Origin: Rhodomicrobium sp.
GTDB taxonomy: Bacteria; Pseudomonadota; Alphaproteobacteria; Rhizobiales; HXMU1428-3
DNA: 64,000 nt
NCBI GenBank assembly: GCA_021604665.1
Contig: BQJK01000001.1
Coordinates: 372,001-436,000, forward strand
Reading direction: 5' to 3'
In this document: in pieces, positions 19,279 to 28,879 of the stretch
Layout of the letters: every line of letters starts with the position of its first letter
Position numbering within the stretch: the stretch's first letter is position 1
The notes under the pieces: generated by a model
The model's input: only the letters and a program-made list of their open reading frames with translations
What the model was told of the DNA's origin: nothing
Database searches by the model: none
Translations under genes and position numbers: made by a program

Positions 19279-20822
19279 GTAATGACCTATTATGGCTTGT
19301 CGTCGGTCTCCAGCTGATCATGGGGGCAAGCGATACCATCTTGCATCATGAATTTACAGAGCGCTTAGCCTGGCAACCCTCTGCACGCCGCGAGCTGCAA
19401 CTGCACGCTGCCCGAAATTTAATTTACGCTTTGCTATTTGCAGGTTTCGCCTTTGGTGAACCATTTGGCATTTGCGCCAGCATCGCAATGGCCTTCATTC
19501 TGGCTGAAGTCCTCATTACTCTTTGGGATTTTGTCGAGGAAGATTTAAGCCGCAAACTCCCCGCCACTGAACGCGTGCTCCACACCCTACTGGCCTTAAA
19601 CTATGGCGCCATTCTCGCTCTGCTAATGCCGGTACTCTACAATAACAGCCTGCAACCAACGGCCTATGCCCCGGTAAATTATGGGCTCGGCTCTTACGCG
19701 CTATTGGGGGCCAGTTTAGGCGTACTCTTTTTTGGTGTGCGAGATTATCTCGCCGCAATGCGTGCCTCTCATCTCGGCCGGCCAGACCCGGCAGAGTTAG
19801 CCGCAAAACTGCGCAAGCATCAGCATATCCTCATCACCGGGGCAACAGGCTTCATTGGCAGCCGCTTAACCAGGGCACTTTTGGCGAATGGTCACAACAT
19901 AACAGTGCTCACCCGCGATCCTAAAAAGGCCGCACAGCTCGGCACCCCTATAAAAATCATCCAAAGCCTAAACGAGATAGAAGACCATGCCGCAATGGAT
20001 GCGATCATTAATTTAGCCGGCGAGCCTTTGTCCACCGGCCTCTGGACCAAAGCCAAGAGAGAGAAAATAATCCAGTCTCGCTTAACAGTGTTGGAGGAAA
20101 TAAACACACTGTGCACCCGGCTTTATGTGCCACCAAAAACCATCATCACCGCTTCTGCCATTGGTTGGTATGGGCTGCGAGGTGATGAAAAACTGGATGA
20201 AACCTCAGACGCAAAACCGAGCCTCAACCAAAAGCCCGTATTTACTCATGAAGTATGCCGCGCCGTTGAAGCCAAAGCCGATGAACTCAACCAGTTTGGT
20301 TGCCGTATAGTCAAATTGCGCATTGGTCTGGTGCTGGGCACAGAGGGCGGTATGCTTGCCAACCTGTTGGTGCCGTTTGAATATGGCCTTGGTGGTCCTA
20401 TCGGCTCTGGCCGTCAATGGATGAGCTGGATAGATCTTGATGATGTCATCAGATTAATTATCCATAGCCTCAGCACACCTAAGCTTAATGGCCCTGTGAA
20501 CGCGGTTGCCCCAACCCCCGTCACAAACCGGGCTTTTGCCAAAGCATTGGGCAAAGCCTTGCACCGCCCCTCAGCCCTGCCATTACCGGCAATGCCCTTA
20601 CGCCTGGCTCTGGGTGATTTTGCCGAAGAATTATTGCTAGGAGGTCAAAGAGTGCACCCGGTCAAGGCGGAGCAAAGCGGCTTTAAATTCAGGTCACCAA
20701 CCATAGAAGCTGCCCTGCAAGCGGCCATTCCGATAAAGGCAGACAGACAAGTGAGAAAAGGGAGTTCACAAAACGCTCACGAGAATATTATTTGCGAAAA
20801 TCATCATGGCCCCGTTAACTGA
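19275..20822 (+). CDS. Membrane-domain/NAD-dependent epimerase fusion (TIGR01777-like)
   Basis: A 515-residue two-part protein. Residues 1-160 contain about four hydrophobic helices, a small integral-membrane domain with an early HH motif (residues 24-25). Residues 184-490 form an SDR-type epimerase of the TIGR01777/YfcH class, with the dinucleotide motif GATGFIGSR (189-197), NLAGEPL, ITASAIGWYG, and the tail GGPIGSGRQWMSWIDLDDV. The membrane-anchored arrangement differs from the usual soluble 300-residue epimerase. It is coupled to the DUF4166 gene by an ATGA overlap. The substrate is unknown; the pair may modify a lipid or membrane metabolite (inference). Confidence 0.82.
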   Translation: MSNDLLWLVVGLQLIMGASDTILHHEFTERLAWQPSARRELQLHAARNLIYALLFAGFAFGEPFGICASIAMAFILAEVLITLWDFVEEDLSRKLPATERVLHTLLALNYGAILALLMPVLYNNSLQPTAYAPVNYGLGSYALLGASLGVLFFGVRDYLAAMRASHLGRPDPAELAAKLRKHQHILITGATGFIGSRLTRALLANGHNITVLTRDPKKAAQLGTPIKIIQSLNEIEDHAAMDAIINLAGEPLSTGLWTKAKREKIIQSRLTVLEEINTLCTRLYVPPKTIITASAIGWYGLRGDEKLDETSDAKPSLNQKPVFTHEVCRAVEAKADELNQFGCRIVKLRIGLVLGTEGGMLANLLVPFEYGLGGPIGSGRQWMSWIDLDDVIRLIIHSLSTPKLNGPVNAVAPTPVTNRAFAKALGKALHRPSALPLPAMPLRLALGDFAEELLLGGQRVHPVKAEQSGFKFRSPTIEAALQAAIPIKADRQVRKGSSQNAHENIICENHHGPVN

Positions 20823-20909
20823 AACCATCCTGGTGAGGGATATATGCCCTCATTGACGCTAAATGGCCCCCCTCAAAATTCCGTTTGGGGTCAATGTATG
20901 GAGAGCAGA

Positions 20910-21164
20910 ATGCGCAACGTTACATATCGTGGTCAGATGAAAAATGACACACCAAAACCCTTCGCCGTGCACCTTGCAGCAATAGCACTGTTTACCACCC
21001 TAACAGCGCTTGCAAGCCCACTACCCACAAAGGCACATGCAGAGGGCCATAATGACACTGTCATCAGTAAAAAAATCACGAAAGCAGCCTGCTTGAAAAA
21101 ACCTGGCTATATCTGGATCGAACAAAGCCGTCGTTGTGTCAGAGACACAAGAGGCTCCCACTAG
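20910..21164 (+). CDS. Small secreted protein
   Basis: An 84-residue protein. The ATG at 20910 was chosen because GGAGAG sits five bases upstream; an internal ATG at 20937 would also leave an intact signal peptide. The hydrophobic segment FAVHLAAIALFTTLTALA is followed by a likely cleavage site at TKAHA-EG. The mature part is about 40 residues, with two cysteines in KAACLKKPGYIWIEQSRRCV, which could form a disulfide. Function is unknown. A bidirectional terminator separates it from typA. Confidence 0.55.
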   Translation: MRNVTYRGQMKNDTPKPFAVHLAAIALFTTLTALASPLPTKAHAEGHNDTVISKKITKAACLKKPGYIWIEQSRRCVRDTRGSH

Positions 21165-21208
21165 GATAAACTAACTTCTCTCCTCGAACTGCGGTTTTCC
21201 CAAGCCGC

Positions 21209-21252
21209 AAAAAACCCCCGGTAGCTTTAAAAGCCGCCGGGGGTTATTTTTT
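21209..21252. terminator. Bidirectional intrinsic terminator before typA end
   Basis: The stem CCCCCGG (21215-21221) / CCGGGGG (21237-21243) is flanked by A-rich and T-rich tracts, between two convergent genes. Confidence 0.85.
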
Positions 21253-21282
21253 AAGTCTCAGAAAATGATCAAGCGGTTCTAC

Positions 21283-23097
21283 TTAAGCCACTTCAGACCG
21301 TTTCTCAGCCCGCTTGCGCTCATTAGGATCAAGATACCGCTTCCTAAGCCGGATATTCTCCGGTGTAATCTCAACAAGCTCATCGTCATTAATGTAAGAA
21401 AGCGCTTTCTCCAGCGTCATCTGCATCGGGGTCGTCAATGTAGTGGCATCATCTTTCCCGGCAGCGCGCATATTGGTAAGCTTCTTACCCTTCATCACAT
21501 TAACCTCAAGGTCATTGCCGCGGGTATGTTCACCAACAATCATACCCTCATAAACCTTCACGCCATGACCAATCATCAGCGGCCCGCGATCTTCAAGGTT
21601 CATCAGCGCAAAGGCAACAGCATCGCCCTGGCCATTGGAGATAAGCACACCTGTATGCCGCCCCTGAATTTTGCCTTTGTAAGGCTCAAACCCATGGAAC
21701 ACCCGGTTCATAATCGCCGTGCCGCGCGTATCTGAAAGCAATTCAGACTGATAACCGATCAAGCCGCGTGTTGGCACTTTCAATACCAGGCGCTGCCGCC
21801 CGCCACCAGAAGGGCGCATCTCCAAAAGATCACCCTTACGCTCGGAAAGCTTCTGCACCACAATACCAGAATGTTCTTCATCGACGTCGATGATAACTTC
21901 TTCAACTGGTTCATGGCGCTCGCCATCAATTTCCTGCATCACAACTTTAGGCCGTGAAACTGTCAGCTCAAAGCCCTCGCGGCGCATTGTTTCAATCAGA
22001 ATAGCCAGCTGTAACTCGCCCCGGCCGGCAACTTCAAAACTGTCACGGTCATCTGTTTCAGTAATTTTAAGCGCCACATTGCCTTCAGCTTCTTGCAACA
22101 ACCGGTCACGAATAACACGGGATTGCACCTTGCTGCCTTCCTGGCCGGCATAAGGTCCATCATTAATGCGGAAGGTCATAGAAAGCGTCGGTGGGTCAAC
22201 CGGGTCAGCCGGAATAGGCTCGGTTACAGCCGGGTCTGCCAAAGTGTCAGCAACTGTCGCTGTTGTCAGGCCCGCAATGGAGATAATATCACCAGCGCTT
22301 GCGCTATCAACCGGCGCGCGGTCAAGCCCGCGAAATGCCAATACCTTTGAAACACGGCCCTGTTCAACAACCTTACCATCAGCTGAAATTGCTTTAATAG
22401 ACTGGTTGGGTTTTACGGTGCCGCTAGAGACACGGCCGGTTAAGATCCGCCCGAGGAACGGGTCAGACTGAATAGCCGTGACCAGCATAGAAAAATCACC
22501 TTCTTTTGTTTCAGGCGGAGCAACATGCTCAAGCACCAAATCAAACAAAGGCTGCATATTTTCTTGTGCGCCATCAGGTGTGGCGGCCATCCAGCCCTGC
22601 TTGGCAGAGCCATAAAGAATAGGGAAGTCAAGCTGGTCTTCATCTGCATCAAGGTTGGCAAAAAGGTCAAACACCTCATCAACCACAGCTTCATGCCGCT
22701 CATCAGGCTTGTCAATTTTGTTAATCGCGACAATCGGCTTCAAACCAACTTTCAGCGCTTTAGATACCACAAACTTAGTTTGCGGCATTGGCCCTTCAGA
22801 GGCATCAACAAGTACGATTACGCCATCAACCATATGTAGGATACGTTCAACCTCACCACCAAAATCGGCGTGGCCTGGTGTATCAACAATGTTGATGCGA
22901 GTGTCTTTCCAAACAATCGAGGTGACTTTGGCAAGGATGGTAATCCCCCGCTCACGCTCCAGATCGTTAGAATCCATTGCTCTATCATCAACCTGCTGAT
23001 TGTCACGAAATGCACCAGATTGCTTCAAAAGAACATCGATAAGAGAAGTTTTGCCATGATCCACGTGTGCGATAATGGCAATATTGCGCAAGTCCAT
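21283..23097 (-). CDS. typA: Ribosome-associated translational GTPase TypA/BipA
   Basis: A 604-residue GTPase of the EF-G/LepA superfamily that binds the ribosome and helps 50S assembly, especially at low temperature and under stress. The start was set at the ATG giving MDLRNIAIIAHVDHGKTSL, the conserved N-terminus; the frame is open 49 codons further upstream but without similarity. G-domain motifs are AHVDHGKTS (10-18), DTPGHADFGGEVER and NKIDKPD. Domain II, the EF-G-like domains III and V, and the BipA-specific C-terminal domain (RGLIGYQSELLSDTRG, then KGKKLTNMRAAGKD) follow in order. Monocistronic. Confidence 0.96.
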   Translation of the reverse strand: MDLRNIAIIAHVDHGKTSLIDVLLKQSGAFRDNQQVDDRAMDSNDLERERGITILAKVTSIVWKDTRINIVDTPGHADFGGEVERILHMVDGVIVLVDASEGPMPQTKFVVSKALKVGLKPIVAINKIDKPDERHEAVVDEVFDLFANLDADEDQLDFPILYGSAKQGWMAATPDGAQENMQPLFDLVLEHVAPPETKEGDFSMLVTAIQSDPFLGRILTGRVSSGTVKPNQSIKAISADGKVVEQGRVSKVLAFRGLDRAPVDSASAGDIISIAGLTTATVADTLADPAVTEPIPADPVDPPTLSMTFRINDGPYAGQEGSKVQSRVIRDRLLQEAEGNVALKITETDDRDSFEVAGRGELQLAILIETMRREGFELTVSRPKVVMQEIDGERHEPVEEVIIDVDEEHSGIVVQKLSERKGDLLEMRPSGGGRQRLVLKVPTRGLIGYQSELLSDTRGTAIMNRVFHGFEPYKGKIQGRHTGVLISNGQGDAVAFALMNLEDRGPLMIGHGVKVYEGMIVGEHTRGNDLEVNVMKGKKLTNMRAAGKDDATTLTTPMQMTLEKALSYINDDELVEITPENIRLRKRYLDPNERKRAEKRSEVA

Positions 23098-23363
23098 TGA
23101 CCTGACCTTTATAACGTTAAAATGCCTTGGGAAAGCCGCGAGGTAACATGAATACCGGTCAATTACTACTATAAAAGCAAGCCGCACCACTTTTTGGCCT
23201 GTTAAACACTCGCCATATCCACTGTCAGAGCCACAAATAACCATAGTAAAACGGCAAAAATTAAGCCCCAGGCGGCGTCAATACAGCCTTGGCAGGAAAG
23301 CTGCATTATCCAGCATAAGCTAGATTACCAGCGTTTCATTGTGGAACAGAAAGCCATTTAGAC

Positions 23364-23831
23364 ATGTTTGAGTTAACACCGCACTATGAACAACAAGCCA
23401 AAACCAGCGTGCTGGTTGAAGTGGTTATGGATGACGGCGCCCATCTAAAGGGTGAAATTGACGCACCTGCAGAAGGCGGCCTCGGCCACATCCTAAACGG
23501 GCTTAACCAGTTTATAGAGTTGCGCACCTATGAGGGCGAAGTTCACTATATCTCAAAAGAATCGATGCGCTCAGTTCGCCCAATGCAGCTGCCTGAAAAA
23601 GAGCAGTTCCCTGAAAAAATCAAACGCTTCCTGCGGGCCGACCCCTATCATATCCTTGGCATCTCAAAAGGTTCCGATGAAAAAACAATCACCGCCGCCT
23701 ATCAGCGCCAGTTAAAGAACTTCCATGAGATTCTGGATTACCTGGATTCGAGCTATAAAGTTCTGAACCAGGCCTATGAGCAGGCTGGCATGAAAACCAA
23801 AAAGCTCGCGAAATTGCCAGAGGAAGACTAA
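23364..23831 (+). CDS. Uncharacterised protein with a degenerate J-like C-terminal region
   Basis: A 155-residue protein. Residues 1-80 look like a small beta domain (VLVEVVMDDGAHLKGEI ... FIELRTYEGEVHYISKESMRSVRP). Residues 93-140 resemble a J domain in pattern (DPYHILGISKGSDEKTITAAYQRQ ... LNQAYEQA), but the HPD tripeptide needed to stimulate DnaK is absent. It could be a J-like adaptor rather than a co-chaperone. It lies between typA (divergent) and another uncharacterised gene. I cannot assign it to a named family. Confidence 0.65.
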   Translation: MFELTPHYEQQAKTSVLVEVVMDDGAHLKGEIDAPAEGGLGHILNGLNQFIELRTYEGEVHYISKESMRSVRPMQLPEKEQFPEKIKRFLRADPYHILGISKGSDEKTITAAYQRQLKNFHEILDYLDSSYKVLNQAYEQAGMKTKKLAKLPEED

Positions 23832-23944
23832 ACACTCCATGTGGTAAACTGAGCTCACACCAGGTCCAACACTAAGCGTGAATAAGCATATAAGAGCCTA
23901 AATCAATCTTCCCCGCGCGCCCTGTTTCAGCTACCTTCTGCAAC

Positions 23945-24784
23945 ATGGCAAAGCAGGCAAAAAAGCGCAGCAAACCAGACTTTAACTATAGGCGGTTTCT
24001 CACCCTGGTAATCTTATTCAGCGGTGTGGCAGCGCTCATGCTGTTTAACCGTAAAAACCAGCCCGCTGAAGCGGTTCATGCAGACTTCCCGCTCTATGAT
24101 TTGCTGCTCGTTGGCAGCGCTGCCAAAGGCTCCCTTATCCTCAATGATATTTCCATCGCGCGCTATAAGCTAGGCGATGAAAAACGAGATGCCAGCATCG
24201 CCCTGACACCATGGCTTAAAAACGGGGCGAACCTCCTCACTGTCACCACCAGCGTTTTAAAATCGGGCGTGTCCCCAAAGGTCACCTTCACACTCAAAAC
24301 CACCCAGCAGGATGGCACCATTAAAAAAGAGCCGCTCTTTACCCTCACTCAACCGGCCTCAAAAAGAACAACCATCAAGGCTCAAAATCTACCCTACTGG
24401 ACCTGGCTAGATGGCAAAGCAACCTTTCATAATGAAGATGAGTTGAAAGTGGCAATTAGCGCTTTGCATAAAGCCTATAACGATAAAAAGCTTGATGTTA
24501 TCGCGGCGGTTGAAGATCCGCTTTTTAAAGACATGGTCCGCCTGACAGGCCGTGAAAAATTAAGTGAGCGCCACTACAGAAAAGAAATCATAATAAAAGG
24601 CCGCGTTGAACCGCTGGCAAGCTATCGCATCGTGCCATTTGATAACGGCCGCATCATGCGCGCCACCGGCCCGGATGGCGAGGCGCCAATCCGCATCTAT
24701 TTTAATTACGGCAATGGCGGCAAAGCCATTCTGACCGGCAAATACTGGTCCAAAATCAATGGCGAATGGCGGGTGGTGCGCTAA
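23945..24784 (+). CDS. Uncharacterised protein with N-terminal membrane anchor
   Basis: A 279-residue protein. A basic N-terminus (MAKQAKKRSKPDFNYRRF) precedes one transmembrane helix (FLTLVILFSGVAALMLF, about residues 18-34). The rest is probably periplasmic and all-beta in the first half (repeated short hydrophobic strands, e.g. GSLILNDISIARYKLG). The second half is alpha/beta and ends in YFNYGNGGKAILTGKYWSKINGEWRVVR. The family is not recognised. It follows the J-like gene on the same strand after about 110 bases and may be co-transcribed with it. Confidence 0.6.
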   Translation: MAKQAKKRSKPDFNYRRFLTLVILFSGVAALMLFNRKNQPAEAVHADFPLYDLLLVGSAAKGSLILNDISIARYKLGDEKRDASIALTPWLKNGANLLTVTTSVLKSGVSPKVTFTLKTTQQDGTIKKEPLFTLTQPASKRTTIKAQNLPYWTWLDGKATFHNEDELKVAISALHKAYNDKKLDVIAAVEDPLFKDMVRLTGREKLSERHYRKEIIIKGRVEPLASYRIVPFDNGRIMRATGPDGEAPIRIYFNYGNGGKAILTGKYWSKINGEWRVVR

Positions 24785-24906
24785 TGCTTGACCGCAGGTG
24801 TAAAAAAGCGGTTGTTAATCTGTCACCTTCTTATAGCCCACTTATACATTCCTGAATTATGAAAAGATGCCCCCCCCAACCAAAGATAAAAACGGTGCTC
24901 AGCTAA

Positions 24907-26385
24907 ATGACAGATAATATAAACCCAACCCTCATTTGGCTACGGCGAGACTTGCGCTTAAGGGATCACCTGCCGCTCACCAAAGCGGTTGAAAGCGGCG
25001 CGCCCATAATCCCTGTTTATATATTAGACAGAACCAGCCCCGAGATTGAAAAGCCCGGCGCTGCCAGCCTGTGGTGGTTGCACCATAGCTTAAGCGCGCT
25101 CCAAAAGGCCTATCGTGAAAAGGGCATTAAACTGATCCTCCGCCGCGGCCCGGCAGTGGAGGTATTAGGCGAGCTATGCAAAGAAACAGAGGCAGGCGCA
25201 CTCTTTTTCCAACGCTCAATACTGCCCGGCGAAGAGGCGCTTGAGCAAAACATCGCTGATTTTTGCGAGCGAAATGAGATCGACTTTCGCCGCTTTCGCG
25301 GTGAAACATTGTACGACCCAGGCGAGATAAGAACCGGTAGCGACACACCCTATAAAGTCTTCACCCCCTTCTGGAAATCCTGTCTTGAAGAACCCGAGCC
25401 GGGCGAACCACTCCCCATTCCCCGCACCATCCCGGCGGCCAAAAATGATCCAGAAAGTGACAAGCTGGAAGACTGGGAGCTTTTGCCAAAGCGCCCCAAT
25501 TGGGCCAAAAGCTTTGAAAATTTGTGGCAACCGGGCAAAGAGGGGGCCGGAGAAGAAGGTGCCGGAGAAGTAGGAGCAAGACGAAGCCTGGCCCGGTTTC
25601 TAAATTCTCATGTGAGTGATTATAAAAAAATGCGTGATTATCCCGCAGTGGATGGCACATCCCGCCTCTCCCCCCATCTTCATTATGGCGAGATAAGCAT
25701 TCGTGATTGCTGGCACCAAACCAAAGCAGAGCATGTAGCTGATAAAGGCGCTGAGGCATTCCTGCGTGAGCTTGGATGGCGGGAGTTTTGTTATCACCTG
25801 TTGCACCATTGGCCAGAGATGGAAGAACAACCCTTCCGACCGGAATATGCAGCTTACCCCTGGGCGAAAAATAAAGCGCAGCTTGAGGCCTGGCAAAAGG
25901 GCAAAACAGGTTTCCCGATCATAGATGCCGCCATGCGACAACTTTGGCAAACCGGCTGGATGCATAACCGCCTGCGCATGCTGGTTGGTTCATTCCTTGT
26001 CAAAAACCTGATGATCCACTGGCATGAAGGGCGCGACTGGTTTTGGGATACGTTGGTAGATGCTGACATCGCCAATAATTCAGCCGGTTGGCAATGGATC
26101 GCCGGCTCCGGGGCAGACGCCGCCCCTTATTTCCGCATCTTTAATCCGGTCACACAATCTGAAAGATTTGACAAAGAGGGCGAGTTTATCCGCCGCTATG
26201 TGCCGGAGCTGAAAGACCTGCCGGCAAAGCATATCCACGCCCCTTACGACGCACCAAAAGAAATTTTAGAAAAAGCAGGGGTTAGATTAGGCAAAACCTA
26301 CCCCAAACCAATCGTTGACCTAAAAACCACCCGCCAAGCCGCCCTCGACGGCTACGAAAAAGTCAAAGCCAACAAAGACGACTAA
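24907..26385 (+). CDS. phrB: Deoxyribodipyrimidine photolyase
   Basis: A 492-residue light-dependent DNA repair flavoprotein that splits cyclobutane pyrimidine dimers. The N-terminal antenna domain (LIWLRRDLRLRDHLPL) is followed by the helical FAD domain with RLSPHLHYGEIS, FLRELGWREF, WQKGKTGFPIIDAAMRQL, TGWMHNRLRMLVGSFLVKNL, and DADIANNSAGWQWIAGSGADAAPYFRIFNP. These are the class I CPD photolyase signatures, including the asparagine that contacts the flavin. A short G-A-E-rich insertion near residue 215 has arisen from an in-frame direct repeat and is probably a surface loop. Cryptochrome-like function cannot be excluded. Confidence 0.94.
   Translation: MTDNINPTLIWLRRDLRLRDHLPLTKAVESGAPIIPVYILDRTSPEIEKPGAASLWWLHHSLSALQKAYREKGIKLILRRGPAVEVLGELCKETEAGALFFQRSILPGEEALEQNIADFCERNEIDFRRFRGETLYDPGEIRTGSDTPYKVFTPFWKSCLEEPEPGEPLPIPRTIPAAKNDPESDKLEDWELLPKRPNWAKSFENLWQPGKEGAGEEGAGEVGARRSLARFLNSHVSDYKKMRDYPAVDGTSRLSPHLHYGEISIRDCWHQTKAEHVADKGAEAFLRELGWREFCYHLLHHWPEMEEQPFRPEYAAYPWAKNKAQLEAWQKGKTGFPIIDAAMRQLWQTGWMHNRLRMLVGSFLVKNLMIHWHEGRDWFWDTLVDADIANNSAGWQWIAGSGADAAPYFRIFNPVTQSERFDKEGEFIRRYVPELKDLPAKHIHAPYDAPKEILEKAGVRLGKTYPKPIVDLKTTRQAALDGYEKVKANKDD
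25543..25584 (+). repeat. Short in-frame direct repeat inside phrB
   Basis: GCCGGAGAAG occurs twice in tandem, 15 bases apart, giving the peptide GAGEEGAGEVGA in the linker between the antenna and FAD domains. It is a local duplication within an otherwise normal gene. Confidence 0.6.
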
Positions 26386-26511
26386 GTCGCAGAGATGCAG
26401 CGGTACTATCCGAAGTATAAGTTAGGGGTATAAGGTGCAGCCACTCCCCAATCGCCGCGCAGCGGCAAAGTAATGAGAAAAAAAATCCAGGGCCGCCCCA
26501 CCTCAAAAAAT

Positions 26512-26531
26512 GGCCTCACAATAGTGAGGCC
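26512..26531 (-). terminator. Hairpin terminator downstream of the 26629-27258 gene
   Basis: GGCCTCAC (26512-26519) pairs with GTGAGGCC (26524-26531). On the minus strand the stem is followed by ATTTTTT, as expected for an intrinsic terminator. On the plus strand it lies about 125 bases beyond phrB. Confidence 0.7.
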
Positions 26532-26593
26532 TCAAAATAAGACTAATCCACCCGCAGAGCAGCCTTAAGGGTGGATTTGACAATATTGAAGCT

Positions 26594-26634
26594 GGTTAAA
26601 AGTACACTGAGGCGAAGCCGAAGGACTTTTAACC
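26594..26634. repeat. Long inverted repeat overlapping a stop codon
   Basis: GGTTAAAAGT (26594-26603) and ACTTTTAACC (26625-26634) form a perfect 10-bp stem. The loop itself contains GGCTTCG/CGAAGCC-like complementarity. The right arm includes the stop codon of the minus-strand membrane-protein gene. It may help 3'-end stability; it has the look of a REP-type palindrome, though no second copy was noticed. Confidence 0.55.
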
Positions 26635-27258
26635 AAGAGATGATCCCTCTTTCTTCACCCGCGCCGCGCCGCGCTCAATTAGTGGCCGTGCTGGTTCTTC
26701 AAGGTCAAGCTCTTCTAAGAACCGCTCCCGCAGGGCGCCAAACGCAGTCCAAATCTTATCCCTCGCCGCCTTCATATCCTCCGGCGCAACCACCCGTCCG
26801 TCAGGATCAATGCGATCCCAGGCGCGCCGCATGTCATGCAGCGGTTCATACGGGTATTTGCCAATCAGCTTGTCTGTCTCACCAACATTGCGGTAAACAA
26901 TGCGCATATAATCAATGCATTGCGAGAGATGTTGATATGCATGGAGGTAATCTGTCATGCTGCGGTCAGGGTTATCAATATAGCAAATCAGAGACGATTT
27001 AGCCCTGACAATCTCATGCCACTCATCGCGAAGGCCGCTAATAAAGCTCGCCCGCCGCTGAAACATATTCGCCAGATAAGCCGCGCCGATGGTAAAGATC
27101 AGCAACGACATATCATTGATAAACTCATAAAGTTTTGCCACCCACCGCTGGTTAAAACCGAACACCGGTGCAAATTTTGCAGCGCCGGCAATAGCGATTA
27201 TCACCAAAAGGATCGTCACAAAAACACATAAATGGCGATTAAGCGTGCGGCGGGTCAT
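26629..27258 (-). CDS. Uncharacterised two-helix membrane protein
   Basis: A 209-residue protein with two N-terminal transmembrane helices (residues about 10-32 and 45-65, the second reading MSLLIFTIGAAYLANMF). A long cytoplasmic helical domain follows, containing LRDEWHEIVRAKSSLICYI and DYLHAYQHLSQCIDYMRIVYRNVGE. The tail is charged. I recognise no named family. It lies downstream of argG on the same strand with a gap of about 50 bases, so it may be co-transcribed. Its stop codon is within a long inverted repeat. Confidence 0.7.
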   Translation of the reverse strand: MTRRTLNRHLCVFVTILLVIIAIAGAAKFAPVFGFNQRWVAKLYEFINDMSLLIFTIGAAYLANMFQRRASFISGLRDEWHEIVRAKSSLICYIDNPDRSMTDYLHAYQHLSQCIDYMRIVYRNVGETDKLIGKYPYEPLHDMRRAWDRIDPDGRVVAPEDMKAARDKIWTAFGALRERFLEELDLEEPARPLIERGAARVKKEGSSLG

Positions 27259-27308
27259 TTAGGTCACCATGAGTTTATTGACATCTAAAATTAGCAGGCG
27301 TTTCAGCT

Positions 27309-28538
27309 TCAGGACTTTAATAGTTTGCTGCGGCGACCAAGAGTCTTGAGCCTAAGCGCGTTAAGCTGAATAAACCCTTCAGCATCACGGTGGTCATAAG
27401 CAAAAGCCCCTTCTTCAAAGGTCACCAGATCCTCATTATAAAGTGAATAAGGCGAGGACCGGCCAACCACATCAGCCCGCCCCTTATATAGCTTCACCCG
27501 CACAGACCCGGTCACAGCTTCCTGGCTTTTATCAATCAACGCTTGCAGCATCTCCCGCTCAGGCGAGAACCAGAAGCCATTATAAATCAGCTCAGCATAG
27601 CGCGGCATAATCTCATCTTTAAGGTGAGCCGCCCCCCGGTCCAGCGTGATGCTCTCAATACCCCGGTGTGCATTGAGGAGAATATACCCCCCCGGCGTTT
27701 CATAAATGCCGCGGCTCTTCATGCCAACAAACCGGTTTTCAACCAGATCAAGCCGTCCAACACCATGCACGCGGCCATACTCATTCAGCTTGGTTAAAAG
27801 TTCAGCTGGTGAAAGAGCTGAGCCATTGATAGAAACCGCATCACCCTTCTCAAAACCAATCTCAATATATTCAGGCTTATCAGGTGCCTCTTCAGGTGAT
27901 TGTGTGCGCTGGTAAACATATTCCGGCGCTTCATCAGCCGGGTCTTCCAAAACCTTCCCTTCAGAAGAAGTATGAAGCAGGTTCGCATCCACAGAATAGG
28001 GCGCTTCACCGCGCTTATCTTTCGGGATCGGGATTTGGTTAAGCTCAGCAAATTCAATCAGCTTCGTGCGGGAGACAAGGTCCCACTCACGCCACGGCGC
28101 AATCACGTGAATATCAGGGTTCAAAGCATAATAGCCAAGCTCAAACCGCACCTGATCATTGCCCTTACCAGTTGCCCCATGGCAAACTGCATCTGCACCG
28201 GTTTCACGTGCGATCTCAATTTGCCGTTTGGCGATTAATGGCCGGGCAATGGATGTTCCAAGCAGGTAAATGCCCTCATAAAGCGCATTGGCCCGAAACA
28301 TCGGGAACACATAATCCCTGACGAATTCTTCTCTAAGGTCTTCAATGAAAATATCTTTAATGCCAAGCAGTTCAGCTTTTTTGCGCGCTGGCTCCAGCTC
28401 TTCACCCTGCCCAAGGTCAGCAGTGAAGGTCACAACTTCACAGTTATATTCAGTCTGCAACCATTTAAGAATGATTGAAGTATCCAGCCCGCCAGAATAA
28501 GCCAGCACGACCTTGTTAATGTTTTTCTTATTGTCCAT
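27309..28538 (-). CDS. argG: Argininosuccinate synthase
   Basis: A 409-residue enzyme that joins citrulline and aspartate with ATP to form argininosuccinate, the penultimate step of arginine synthesis. The start was set at [21 protein letters not shown], which places the PP-loop SGGLDTS at 15-21. The frame is open 56 codons further upstream without similarity. Conserved blocks include [40 protein letters not shown] and [24 protein letters not shown]. Length is normal. argG lies near rlmN, as in many rhizobia. Confidence 0.96.
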   Translation of the reverse strand: MDNKKNINKVVLAYSGGLDTSIILKWLQTEYNCEVVTFTADLGQGEELEPARKKAELLGIKDIFIEDLREEFVRDYVFPMFRANALYEGIYLLGTSIARPLIAKRQIEIARETGADAVCHGATGKGNDQVRFELGYYALNPDIHVIAPWREWDLVSRTKLIEFAELNQIPIPKDKRGEAPYSVDANLLHTSSEGKVLEDPADEAPEYVYQRTQSPEEAPDKPEYIEIGFEKGDAVSINGSALSPAELLTKLNEYGRVHGVGRLDLVENRFVGMKSRGIYETPGGYILLNAHRGIESITLDRGAAHLKDEIMPRYAELIYNGFWFSPEREMLQALIDKSQEAVTGSVRVKLYKGRADVVGRSSPYSLYNEDLVTFEEGAFAYDHRDAEGFIQLNALRLKTLGRRSKLLKS

Positions 28539-28879
28539 GAAGAGACCCCATATACGTTGCGGGAGGAAAGAGAGGTGAAAGAAGAGTAACCTTAGATAAA
28601 TATCAGCCCGTGAAAGCCTGTAATAAACGACTGCATCATAAGCTCCAAATCTTGAAGCGCAACCCATTCCTGAAAAGCTATGTGAATAGCCACAAAAGCC
28701 CATCATTACAGTTAAGAAGAAATGTCACACACAATAAAGAGCCGGCATGTGGTGAGGGGGTAAAACCGCCAAATAGGGAGGGCACGCAAAGCGAGAGGGC
28801 TGTCAGTGAGGAGAACTGCCAACAGGCCAGAAGCACGGCCAGAATATCGGCCTGAAAAATCTTAAAGGCTTGCAAAAAC

